Of a DNA stretch of 64,000 nucleotides, positions 44,690-52,668 are shown one piece after another. Origin of the DNA: Belliella calami (GTDB lineage: Bacteria; Bacteroidota; Bacteroidia; Cytophagales; Cyclobacteriaceae); the NCBI RefSeq assembly GCF_022549695.1, contig NZ_JAKZGS010000004.1:171756-235755 (forward strand), read 5' to 3'. Numbering within the stretch: the stretch's first letter is position 1; each line of letters begins with the position of its first letter. The position numbers were made by a program, and so were the translations under genes. The notes below the pieces were generated by a model, which was not told the DNA's origin, searched no databases, and saw only the letters and a program-made list of their open reading frames with translations.

Positions 44690-45439
44690 CTAAGCCAAAG
44701 ATACCGGCTCTGTTTTTTCTACCCAAAAATTATTAAACCCTTCCCCAATCTTTATGGTAACCACAGAAAGTTGGAGAAGTTCCAAGATGGCTAAGAAAGT
44801 ATAGATCACAAAAATTTTATCTGGTTTGTAGTTTATAAATTCTGTAAAAGGAACCTTATCCCTGAAACTAATTTTATCCATCACAAAGTTTTTCTGCTGT
44901 TCGATAGAATAAGGATACTGAATCACCGTGTGCTTTGTTTCATCTACTCTTGAAGAAAATTTAGCCATCACCTTCTGATAAACCTTCAATAGTTTATATA
45001 AATCCAAATCTTGCATCTCCGCTTCTACATCGTCCACTTTGGATAATTGCTTCAACTCAGCCACAATATTTCCTCTTTTCTCTTTTGCCAACTGATTGAC
45101 CTCCAGAGTAGATAGATCGCCAATAACAGATTTATACTTTTTATATTCCAACAAGTGTCTGATCAGTTCCTCTCTTGGATCCACTTCTTCTCCAAGTTCA
45201 TTGATTTCTGGTCTTGGAATCAGCATTTTTGACTTGATTTTCATCAACGTAGCTGCAAAGAGAATAAATTCGCTGGCAACTTCTATCTCCATTTTCTCCA
45301 AATGATGAAGATAATCAAGGAAATCATTTGTGATCTTGAATATGGGAATATCATAGATATCCAACTCATCTCTCTCTATAAAGAAGAGCATCAAATCGAA
45401 CGGTCCTTCGAAAAGTGGTAATTTGATTTCGAAACTCAC
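44690..45439 (-). CDS. scpA: Segregation and condensation protein ScpA, 249 aa
   Basis: Kleisin subunit of the SMC-ScpAB condensin. The N-terminal domain starts IKLPLFEGPFDLMLFFIERDELDIYDIPI, the strongest ScpA signature, followed by FLDYLHHLEKMEIEVASEFILFAATLMKIKSKMLIP. The C-terminal winged-helix region is VIYTFLAILELLQLSVVTIKIGEGFNNFWVEK. Length matches the family. It heads the operon with the membrane protein and MurF-Alr, divergent from dxs with a 188-bp shared upstream region. scpB is not in the window. Confidence 0.94.
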   Translation of the reverse strand: MSFEIKLPLFEGPFDLMLFFIERDELDIYDIPIFKITNDFLDYLHHLEKMEIEVASEFILFAATLMKIKSKMLIPRPEINELGEEVDPREELIRHLLEYKKYKSVIGDLSTLEVNQLAKEKRGNIVAELKQLSKVDDVEAEMQDLDLYKLLKVYQKVMAKFSSRVDETKHTVIQYPYSIEQQKNFVMDKISFRDKVPFTEFINYKPDKIFVIYTFLAILELLQLSVVTIKIGEGFNNFWVEKTEPVSLA

Positions 45440-45627
45440 TGGATACTATTTATTTTATCTTAATTTTGCAGCACAATAGCATTCAAAGATATCTAAATTA
45501 ATGCTAAATTAAACCCTGTCAAGACAAAAGCTTTTCTATGGATCGCTTTGGCTTGAATCTTGACAAGTACAAAACAATAGGCCAGTTAAGAGAGTTTATA
45601 ATTTTTATAAAGACAAAAAAATCGCTG

Positions 45628-47544
45628 ATGATTATTAACCCAGGTAAATTACTCGCGCAGATCGATTCCCCAGCCGATCTGAAAAAATTTTCCAAAGACC
45701 AACTTATACAAATCAGTGATGAACTTCGTCAGTTCATCGTAGACAATGTGTCCATTTATGGAGGTCACTTTGGGGCGAGCTTGGGTGTAGTAGAGCTGAC
45801 TGTAGCGTTACATTTTGTCTTGAACACACCTGAAGATCAATTGGTCTGGGATGTTGGTCATCAGGCATACGGACATAAAATCCTCACTGGACGAAAAAAC
45901 CAATTCCACACCAACCGGATTTATGGGGGTATATCTGGATTTCCTAAAAGAAATGAAAGTGAATACGATACTTTTGGAGTTGGCCATTCAAGCACTTCCA
46001 TTTCTGCGGCTCTGGGTATGGCCATGGCTTCCAAATACAAAGGAGACAAATTAAAGCAGCATGTAGCAGTCATTGGTGACGGGTCGATGACAGGCGGGAT
46101 GGCTTTCGAAGCGATGAACCATGCTGGTGTCTCGGACACAAATCTGATTATCATTCTCAATGATAATTGCATGTCTATAGATCCGAATGTTGGTGCATTA
46201 AAGGATTATTTGACTGACATCACTACTTCGCATACATATAACAAGGTAAAAGACGAAGTTTGGAACCTTCTAGGCAAGTTCAGCAAATTTGGAACATCGG
46301 CACAAGAAGTAATTTCCAAGGTTGAAGGAGCTATCAAAGCAACTGTATTAAAACAAAGCAATTTATTTGAATCCCTAAACCTCAGGTATTTTGGCCCAGT
46401 AGATGGTCATGATGTAAATCATTTGGTGGAGGTGCTTTCAGATTTGAAAAATATCCCTGGACCGAAAATTTTACATTGTGTCACTGTAAAAGGAAAAGGA
46501 TATGCCCCTGCGGAAAATGGCAATAAAACTACATGGCATGCACCGGGACTTTTTGATAAAGTAACTGGAGAAATATATAAAAAGAAACCAACAGCGCCAC
46601 AAGCACCAAAATACCAAGATGTATTTGGTCATACTTTGGTAGAATTGGCCAAGGAAAATGATAAAATAATGGGTGTGACACCTGCTATGCCTTCTGGTTC
46701 ATCCATGAATATTATGATGAATGAGATGCCTGACAGGGCATTTGATGTAGGTATTGCAGAACAACATGCAGTTACTTTTTCAGCAGGATTGGCTACACAG
46801 GGTTTGATTCCTTTTTGCAACATCTATAGCACATTTATGCAGAGAGCCTATGATCAGGTTGTTCATGATGTTGCGCTACAAAATCTTCAGGTAGTTCTTT
46901 GCTTGGATAGAGCTGGGTTTGCTGGAGCAGATGGCCCAACGCACCATGGTGCATATGATATACCTTCGTTCAGATGTATTCCCAATATGGTAATCTCTGC
47001 TCCGATGAATGAAGAAGAACTCAGAAACCTGATGTTTACCGCAACAACATACCAAGGACCTTTTTCTATCAGATACCCAAGAGGCCAAGGTGTCATGCCT
47101 GAGTGGAGAACACCAATGCGGAATATTCCAATTGGTCAGGGAAGAATCGTAAAAGAAGGAGAAGAAGTTGCCATTCTAACCATTGGACATATTGGTAACT
47201 ATGCGGTGGAAGCTTTTGAATCTTTGGAAAAGGAAGGCTTGAGCCCTGCTCACTACGACATGCGTTTTGTGAAACCTCTGGATGGAGAGCTACTTCATGA
47301 AATCTTCGGAAAATTCAAGAAAGTGATCACAGTCGAAGATGGAGCGTTGATGGGCGGATTTGGTTCAGCAGTAGTAGAATGGATGACTGATAATGGCTAC
47401 TCAGCTCAAGTGAAGAGATTAGGTATTCCAGATAGAGTCGTAGAACACGGAGAGCAAATTGAGTTGCATAGAGAGTGTGGCTTTGATCCTGAAGGAATAG
47501 CTGAGGCTGTGAGGGAGATGGTTGAGGTTCAGGTTAGAGATTGA
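45628..47544 (+). CDS. dxs: 1-deoxy-D-xylulose-5-phosphate synthase, 638 aa
   Basis: ThDP-dependent first step of the MEP isoprenoid pathway, joining pyruvate and glyceraldehyde-3-phosphate. I start at ATG 45628 (MIINPGKLLAQIDSPADLKKF), giving the usual 638 residues; the frame is open back to 45538 but that stretch is not family-like. Visible motifs are WDVGHQAYGHKILTGR, the ThDP/Mg site GDGSMTGGMAFEAMNHAG through LNDN, and CLDRAGFAGADGPTHHGAYD. The acceptor-domain Glu is in VGIAEQHAV. Its stop is 3 bp before the DUF4160 start. Confidence 0.95.
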   Translation: MIINPGKLLAQIDSPADLKKFSKDQLIQISDELRQFIVDNVSIYGGHFGASLGVVELTVALHFVLNTPEDQLVWDVGHQAYGHKILTGRKNQFHTNRIYGGISGFPKRNESEYDTFGVGHSSTSISAALGMAMASKYKGDKLKQHVAVIGDGSMTGGMAFEAMNHAGVSDTNLIIILNDNCMSIDPNVGALKDYLTDITTSHTYNKVKDEVWNLLGKFSKFGTSAQEVISKVEGAIKATVLKQSNLFESLNLRYFGPVDGHDVNHLVEVLSDLKNIPGPKILHCVTVKGKGYAPAENGNKTTWHAPGLFDKVTGEIYKKKPTAPQAPKYQDVFGHTLVELAKENDKIMGVTPAMPSGSSMNIMMNEMPDRAFDVGIAEQHAVTFSAGLATQGLIPFCNIYSTFMQRAYDQVVHDVALQNLQVVLCLDRAGFAGADGPTHHGAYDIPSFRCIPNMVISAPMNEEELRNLMFTATTYQGPFSIRYPRGQGVMPEWRTPMRNIPIGQGRIVKEGEEVAILTIGHIGNYAVEAFESLEKEGLSPAHYDMRFVKPLDGELLHEIFGKFKKVITVEDGALMGGFGSAVVEWMTDNGYSAQVKRLGIPDRVVEHGEQIELHRECGFDPEGIAEAVREMVEVQVRD

Positions 47545-47547
47545 TTT

Positions 47548-47784
47548 ATGCCCACGGTTTTGAAAATTGGAGGTTTAAGATTCTTCTTTTATTCTAATGA
47601 TCATGAACCAATTCATATTCATGTAGAATCTGGAGATTCAACTGCAAAGTTTAACCTTAAACCAATTCAAAACGTAAAATCAAAAGGTTTTGATTCAAAA
47701 GAACTAAAAGAAATTAGTAAATTGATTGAAATTAATATAGAGGTTCTAATTGACTCTTGGTATGAATATTTCGGTAATACATAA
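47548..47784 (+). CDS. DUF4160-family small protein, 78 aa
   Basis: Small cytosolic protein of a family often paired with DUF2442. The opening PTVLKIGGLRFFFYSNDHEPIHIHVES is the DUF4160 signature (strand, F/Y-rich strand, then E-P-x-H-x-H-V). The rest is one helix, LKEISKLIEINIEVLIDSWYEYF. It begins 3 bp after dxs and its last 23 bases overlap the DUF2442 gene, indicating coupled translation. DUF4160/DUF2442 pairs have been proposed as toxin-antitoxin-like; activity is not shown here. Confidence 0.82.
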   Translation: MPTVLKIGGLRFFFYSNDHEPIHIHVESGDSTAKFNLKPIQNVKSKGFDSKELKEISKLIEINIEVLIDSWYEYFGNT

Positions 47785-47995
47785 ATCTCCATTAGCAAAA
47801 AAGGTCTGGTTTGACAAAACCAAATTCTATGTATTACTCGATGATGAAAGAGAAATAGGGATACCATTAGAATGGTTTAGAAAACTCAAATCTGCTAGTA
47901 CTGAAGAACTAAATCAATATAGACTGATCGGAAATGGAGAAGGAATTCACTGGGAAGTATTAGACGAAGATATTTTAGTAGAAGCCTTGCTGTAA
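47762..47995 (+). CDS. DUF2442-family small protein, 77 aa
   Basis: Predicted DNA-binding or antitoxin-like partner of DUF4160. I start at ATG 47762; the in-frame TTG at 47750 gives four extra residues. DDEREIGIPLEWFRKLKSAST is the family core, and GEGIHWEVLDEDILVEALL the C-terminal signature (x-G-x-H-W-x-x-L-D-E-D-I). The last four codons and the stop form the left arm and loop of the following terminator. It lies downstream of dxs, so its dose may follow isoprenoid gene expression unless it has an internal promoter. Confidence 0.83.
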   Translation: MNISVIHKSPLAKKVWFDKTKFYVLLDDEREIGIPLEWFRKLKSASTEELNQYRLIGNGEGIHWEVLDEDILVEALL

Positions 47996-48009
47996 ATTCA
48001 GCAAGGCTT
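47982..48009 (+). terminator. Terminator overlapping the DUF2442 stop codon
   Basis: An 11-bp stem (AAGCCTTGCTG with its inverse at 47999-48009) has a 6-nt TAAATT loop holding the TAA stop. TTTTATATTTTTA follows. It separates the dxs group from the hydrolase. Confidence 0.88.
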
Positions 48010-48024
48010 TTATATTTTTACAAT

Positions 48025-48780
48025 ATGATCTCATTTACCAAACAAGGCACTGGAAAACCAATTATCTTTCTACATGGATTTTGCGAGACAAAAGAAATGT
48101 GGAAAACTTTTTCATCACAGTTATCCACTGAATTTACGGTTTACTGCCTTGATCTTCCTGGATTTGGTAGCTCTGCTTTGCATTTGGATCAACTGAATCT
48201 TGAAGAAGTGGCAGTTACCCTTCATGATTGGATGGAAATAAACAAAATCAATCAACCCATCATCATAGGCCATTCCTTAGGAGGTTATGTTGCTTTAGCT
48301 ATGGCTGAGTTGCTTGGGTCAGAACTTGCAGGAATCGGATTGTTTCACTCCACAGCATTTGCTGATGATGAAGAGAAAAAACATACAAGAAACAAGACCA
48401 TAGCATTTGTCAAAAAACATGGAGTGGAGAAATTTATCGAATCCTTTGTCCCTCCTTTGTTTGCTGCCCACCATCAAGAAATGTTGGAAGGTGAAATAGC
48501 AACTTTGATTCAATATGGAAAAATGACACCAAAGAAAACTGTATTAGCCTACATTGAAGCTATGCGTGATCGAAAAGACAGGTTTGAAGTGTGGGAAACT
48601 TTTACAGGCGCAAAACTAATGATAGCTGGCACGCTAGACCAAGCTGTGAAAATTGAAGCAAGCAAACTTCACCAGCCTTTCGCAACTGCTTACCATGAAT
48701 TAGAAGAGGTGGGTCATATGGGAATGTTTGAAGAGGAATTGAAATGCTTGGAGATAATCAAAGCATTTTTGATTTCTTAA
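48025..48780 (+). CDS. Alpha/beta-hydrolase, 251 aa
   Basis: Cytosolic serine hydrolase of unknown substrate. The oxyanion segment is IIFLHGFCETKEMWKTF, the nucleophile elbow GHSLGGYVALAMAEL (Ser about 92), the acid is probably in MIAGTLDQAV, and the catalytic His in LEEVGHMGMFE. LPGFGSS is typical of BioH/haloalkane-dehalogenase-like enzymes. Only 16 bp separate it from the terminator, so its promoter overlaps the terminator region. Substrate could be any ester or amide. Confidence 0.85.
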   Translation: MISFTKQGTGKPIIFLHGFCETKEMWKTFSSQLSTEFTVYCLDLPGFGSSALHLDQLNLEEVAVTLHDWMEINKINQPIIIGHSLGGYVALAMAELLGSELAGIGLFHSTAFADDEEKKHTRNKTIAFVKKHGVEKFIESFVPPLFAAHHQEMLEGEIATLIQYGKMTPKKTVLAYIEAMRDRKDRFEVWETFTGAKLMIAGTLDQAVKIEASKLHQPFATAYHELEEVGHMGMFEEELKCLEIIKAFLIS

Positions 48781-49042
48781 TAAAAGATGAAAATACGGAA
48801 TGATTCCAGTAATTTTAGAAAAATAACATCTTTGATTCATTTTCGATCCAACAGAGGCGGACAAGTTATTTTTATACATTGATCTAAAGCAAACATTAAT
48901 ATTAGAATTTTATCTTCTGACAAAGTAGAAGGTAATAATAAATAAAGGCTCTATGTTGTAAAATAACAAATTCTCAACAGAGAAGGGCGGTTGTATGCAG
49001 AGAGTAATTTATTTCTGATGAACACAATTTCAACCAAATCAA
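48781..49042. other. Gene-free AT-rich region
   Basis: Left half of a 508-bp gap between the hydrolase and the convergent photolyase. I see no ORF or conserved element in this part; a weak open frame overlaps the hairpins to the right. Confidence 0.4.
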
Positions 49043-49132
49043 AAACCCTGAAAGGGTTTAACTTTTCAATAGCCTCCGGTGAAACCGGGGGAGAATATAT
49101 CATTTACAACACCCACGACTCTGAAGGAGTCG
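49043..49132. repeat. Three consecutive GAA-loop hairpins (dispersed palindrome family)
   Basis: Hairpin 1 is AAACCCT-GAA-AGGGTTT (49043-49059). Hairpin 2 has stem CCTCCGGT/ACCGGGGG (49073-49091) around GAA. Hairpin 3 has stem CGACTC/GAGTCG-like (49116-49132) around GAA with a G-U pair. All close on T-GAA, centred at 49051, 49082 and 49124. They occupy the gap between the convergent hydrolase and photolyase genes. Confidence 0.6.
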
Positions 49133-49288
49133 AATTTTGTTCAACGCTATTCAATAATTTATGCATAGGAAAGACCCTGACTTTAATACTATTAAACTAT
49201 AAAGATATTTTAGCGTAGTAGAAAACTACGCTTAGTCGGAGTCAACTTCCCTTTGCGTTTCCTAGCGTTCCTTTGCAATTTAATTAAA

Positions 49289-50707
49289 CTAAAACTTCGG
49301 TATCTTGACCATCGGATGTGGATAAGTACCTCCAAGTGAAATCTTATATTCCTTCAGCTGCTTTGTGGATAACTCGAAAGGCTGATGAATATCATAACCT
49401 GGAATGGCTTGAAGCTCTGGAATCCATTGCCTAATATAATCTCCTTTTCGATCATAATTATTCGCTTGCTTGAGGATATTGAAATATCTGTTTTCCCTCG
49501 GATCATTGCCTACCCCAGCCACATACATCCAATTACCCCAATTGGAACAGACATCATAATCTATCAGTTGGCTTTCAAAATACGCTGCCCCCCAGCGCCA
49601 GTCAATGTTGAGATCATTGACTAGAAATGAGGCAACATTTTGTCTTCCTCTATTGGACATGAAGCCAGTCTCATTCAATTCACGCATATTGGCATCTATA
49701 AATGGAATGCCCGTTTTCCCTTCTGCCCATTTCCAAAAAAGTTGTTCATTTCTCACCCAGTTATCCACATTATCTTTGATTCCAGAAACCAAAAATATCT
49801 TTCGTCCATGCTTCTTTGCAATAAATCTAAAGTAATCCCTCCAAATCAACTCAAAGATCATCCAATATGTCGATTGGTTTTTCTTTCGCTCACTTTCATA
49901 CTTTTTAACTTCTTCGAAAATAAATCTCGGGGAAATACAACCTAAAGCAAGCCAAGGCGAAAACTTGCTGCTATAGTCTGCACCCAATAAACCATTTCGG
50001 GTCTCTTTATATGTTTTCAGACAATCTTTCTCCCAAAAATAAGAATCTATCCTAGCCATACCTGCATCCTCGCCCCCTTTGAATTCCATTACTGCACGGA
50101 GAGAAACAGGCACTTTACCAATTCCATAACTCGAAAGATCAGGGAAATCTCCCCAGTTTATTTTAGGTGAATTGACAACTTCTGGTGCAGATAAGGGCTT
50201 TCTAACCTCCGAAAATTTCTCACATTCTTTTCTAAATTGAGTAAATACTTCCGGTGTTTGATTAATCGGAAACGGCAAATCGTCTAAATGAAATAAAGTA
50301 CTTTGCCAAAAGGTAATTGCCTCAATGCCAATTTTCCATAGCGAGGATTCTAGCGCTTTTTCTACTGCTATCTCTTCAGATGTTACTTCTTCAGAGAAAT
50401 AAACAGCATCAATTTGATATTCCTTAGTGATTTCAGGGATTAAATCTTCTGGTCTTCCATTCAAAATCAAAAGATTTGAGCCTAGTTCCTGAAGATTTTT
50501 TCTCAAGTTATCCACAGCTTGAATTAAAAATTCTGATTGATGGCTTCCGGTTTTTGGAAAGCCTAAATCAAGTATCCTAAATTGCCTTGGATCAAAGCAG
50601 TAAACTGGAATAATCTCTTCGGATTTTTCTATAGCGGAAAATAAGGCTACATTATCATGCAGCCTTAAGTCATTCCTAAACCAAACTAATGTACGCTTGT
50701 ACTTCAT
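49289..50707 (-). CDS. Cryptochrome/photolyase, DASH type, 472 aa
   Basis: Blue-light flavoprotein; DASH members repair UV dimers in single-stranded DNA. I start at ATG 50707 (MKYKRTLVWFRNDLRLHDN), the family start; the frame reaches 50752. An N-terminal photolyase domain (about 1-130) is followed by the FAD-binding helical domain. FAD-site residues lie in TGIPFIDANMRELNETGFMS, NRGRQNVASFLV and YDVCSNWGNWMYVAGVGNDP. GNDPRENRYF and the tail GTYPHPMVKIP are typical of DASH. It has a 147-bp divergent promoter with the secreted protein gene at 50855. Confidence 0.92.
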   Translation of the reverse strand: MKYKRTLVWFRNDLRLHDNVALFSAIEKSEEIIPVYCFDPRQFRILDLGFPKTGSHQSEFLIQAVDNLRKNLQELGSNLLILNGRPEDLIPEITKEYQIDAVYFSEEVTSEEIAVEKALESSLWKIGIEAITFWQSTLFHLDDLPFPINQTPEVFTQFRKECEKFSEVRKPLSAPEVVNSPKINWGDFPDLSSYGIGKVPVSLRAVMEFKGGEDAGMARIDSYFWEKDCLKTYKETRNGLLGADYSSKFSPWLALGCISPRFIFEEVKKYESERKKNQSTYWMIFELIWRDYFRFIAKKHGRKIFLVSGIKDNVDNWVRNEQLFWKWAEGKTGIPFIDANMRELNETGFMSNRGRQNVASFLVNDLNIDWRWGAAYFESQLIDYDVCSNWGNWMYVAGVGNDPRENRYFNILKQANNYDRKGDYIRQWIPELQAIPGYDIHQPFELSTKQLKEYKISLGGTYPHPMVKIPKF

Positions 50708-50854
50708 TAGATTAGTAACAAGCTGTTCAAATAAAGTGTTTGGGTAATTCAAAATATTTTCCCTTACTTGATACCCGTAAACTTTTCCTGTAATATATAT
50801 CTCTACAAGAATAAATTTTACATTGTAACCAATTTAAATGCAAACAGCCATAAA

Positions 50855-51436
50855 ATGAAGAAACTAGTATTTATTTTCTTGACTCTTATTTCTACGAACC
50901 TGCTAGCCCAGAGACCACAAACGGAACAAGGAAAAGGCTCTTTGGCGTTTTGGGAAAATTTGACCAAACTATGTGGAAAATCCTTTGAAGGAGAAATGAT
51001 CAATGCTTCAGAAAATGATCAATTCTATGGTAAAAAATTAGTGATGCATGTGAGAACCTGCGAAGATGGCAAAATCACAATCCCATTTCATGTAGGAGAT
51101 GATCATTCTAGAACATGGGTTTTGACAATGGAAGAAGGAGACGTAATCAAGCTGAAACATGATCACAGGCATGAAGACGGTACAGAAGACAGAGTAACTC
51201 AATATGGAGGAACAAGCAGCAATACAGGCATGTCGAAGGTTCAATTTTTCCCTGCCGACCAAGAGACTACAAGCTTGATCCCTTATGCAGCAACAAATAT
51301 TTGGTGGATAACTTTAGACGACACTACATTTTCTTACAACTTAAGAAGAATCAACAACGACTCTTCAATAAATGTAAAGTTTGACTTGACCAAAGAAGTT
51401 GATACTCCACCAACTCCTTGGGGCTGGGAAGATTAA
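50855..51436 (+). CDS. Secreted hypothetical protein with His/Asp-rich strand, 193 aa
   Basis: I do not recognise the family. ATG 50855 opens a signal peptide (MKKLVFIFLTLISTNLLAQ), the reason for choosing it over the frame start 29 residues earlier. The mature part is strand rich with CGKSFEGEM, TCEDGKITIPFHVGDDHSRTW and LKHDHRHEDGTEDRVTQYGG. The two mature Cys could form a disulfide and the His-Asp cluster could bind metal. The pattern is like small lipocalin- or calycin-like barrels, by inference only. It ends at a terminator shared with the convergent Fic gene. Confidence 0.7.
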   Translation: MKKLVFIFLTLISTNLLAQRPQTEQGKGSLAFWENLTKLCGKSFEGEMINASENDQFYGKKLVMHVRTCEDGKITIPFHVGDDHSRTWVLTMEEGDVIKLKHDHRHEDGTEDRVTQYGGTSSNTGMSKVQFFPADQETTSLIPYAATNIWWITLDDTTFSYNLRRINNDSSINVKFDLTKEVDTPPTPWGWED

Positions 51437-51444
51437 TGAAAATT

Positions 51445-51477
51445 AAAAAGGGAAGAAATCTTAAATCTTCCCTTTTT
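51445..51477. terminator. Bidirectional terminator overlapping the Fic stop codon
   Basis: AAAAAGGGAAGA (51445-51456) pairs with TCTTCCCTTTTT (51466-51477), 12 bp, around a 9-nt loop. The loop contains the Fic stop (51461-51463 on the minus strand). T-runs follow on the plus strand, and the same stem serves the minus-strand Fic gene. Confidence 0.85.
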
Positions 51478-52414
51478 TATCTTTTAGGTAATTTTGAACT
51501 GATTTTTTGGAGGTATACCACACACGACCCTCTTTGTACGCTTCTATTTTTCCCTGGCGTGCCAGCAGACTGATGTATTCCTGTCCATAAGGCACTTCAG
51601 GCTCTTTTACTATATTGGAAATGGCATCAAAATCACCTGTAGTATCCTCCAAACTGTTTAAATAGATGGTAAGCGACCTATCGACAGCTTGCACAATTAG
51701 AAATAGCAGCTTGTCAAAATTGCCATTGTTAGCTAGATTCAAAGCTTGGTAATAGCGCTTTCTATCCACACCCAATATCACCGCAGGAGGAAAACCTTCT
51801 TTCATTAACAGTAAATTCATTAGCAGCCGAACCGTACGCCCATTCCCATCAAAAAAAGGATGCACCCACACAAACCGATGATGAAACAAAGTGACTTTTT
51901 CAAGAATATCCATTTTACTAGTATTCTCCCAGTCAATAAGATCAGTAATTAAATCAGGCACTTTTAGTGCATTGGGCGGTATAAAATTAGCACCTCCAAT
52001 ACGAACACCAGCCGTACGAAATCTTCCAGCAAAATCCTTTTGGATTTTATTGAGCACCAACTCGTGTACATCCAAAACGTCTCTTTCAGTAAGTTTATAA
52101 TCTGATGACACCAAAGACTCTACATAGTCTATAGCATCTCTGTGGTTGACAATTTCCAAATGCTCGTTTAATGATTTGCCACCCACTGTAATCCCATCTT
52201 CAAGCACCATCCTGGTCTCTTGCAGTGTGAGTGTATTTCCTTCAATGTGATTGGAATTATAAGTCCATTCTACATTCAAGTTTTCTCTAATATTGGCTAG
52301 CAGTGCATGGGGAATTGGACGGAATATATCCAATCTTTGCTTTTTCTTATGCACTGACTGCAGCAGCTGCGAGGTATTTTCGCTTAATTGCCCTATATTA
52401 AAATCATATTTCAT
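51461..52414 (-). CDS. Fic-family protein, autoinhibited class II, 317 aa
   Basis: AMP-transferase (or other nucleotide/phosphate transferase) family. The active-site motif HPFFDGNGRTVR (His185, Arg193) is intact. A preceding N-terminal helix carries SNHIEGN (Ser54 to Glu58-Gly59), the inhibitory SxxxE(G/N) motif that keeps class II Fic proteins off. The C-terminal 70 residues (EYISLLARQGKIEAYKEGRV then WYTSKKSVQNYLKDKKGK) look like a winged helix for nucleic-acid binding. No separate antitoxin gene flanks it, consistent with the built-in inhibitor. Targets are unknown. Confidence 0.9.
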   Translation of the reverse strand: MKYDFNIGQLSENTSQLLQSVHKKKQRLDIFRPIPHALLANIRENLNVEWTYNSNHIEGNTLTLQETRMVLEDGITVGGKSLNEHLEIVNHRDAIDYVESLVSSDYKLTERDVLDVHELVLNKIQKDFAGRFRTAGVRIGGANFIPPNALKVPDLITDLIDWENTSKMDILEKVTLFHHRFVWVHPFFDGNGRTVRLLMNLLLMKEGFPPAVILGVDRKRYYQALNLANNGNFDKLLFLIVQAVDRSLTIYLNSLEDTTGDFDAISNIVKEPEVPYGQEYISLLARQGKIEAYKEGRVWYTSKKSVQNYLKDKKGKI

Positions 52415-52668
52415 ACCTCAAAGGTACGATTTTAAATTGAAAATCGGTAGTATTAAATTATATCCTACCCGATTTTTTTACATAACAATTCATAAACAAT
52501 TACACAATCCTAAGCAATAGAAGCAACCCTTAGCATAGACAAAACTGAAAGTATCATTCCCAATAATGCAGAGATCAAATTGTTAATTCAACTGTAAAAT
52601 TGAAATGATAAAGTATGATAATTGAGGCGTAAGACTTACATTTATTGTTAAGTTTGATATCTTTCCTT

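Noticed and set aside
45538-45627. Extended N-terminus of dxs
   Set aside because: Known DXS proteins begin near the MIINPGKLLAQIDSP segment; the additional 30 residues are not conserved and overlap the promoter region.
48991-49218. 75-codon open frame on the plus strand
   Set aside because: It runs straight through the three GAA-loop hairpins, has no family similarity and no start context; it is better explained as chance coding in palindromic DNA.
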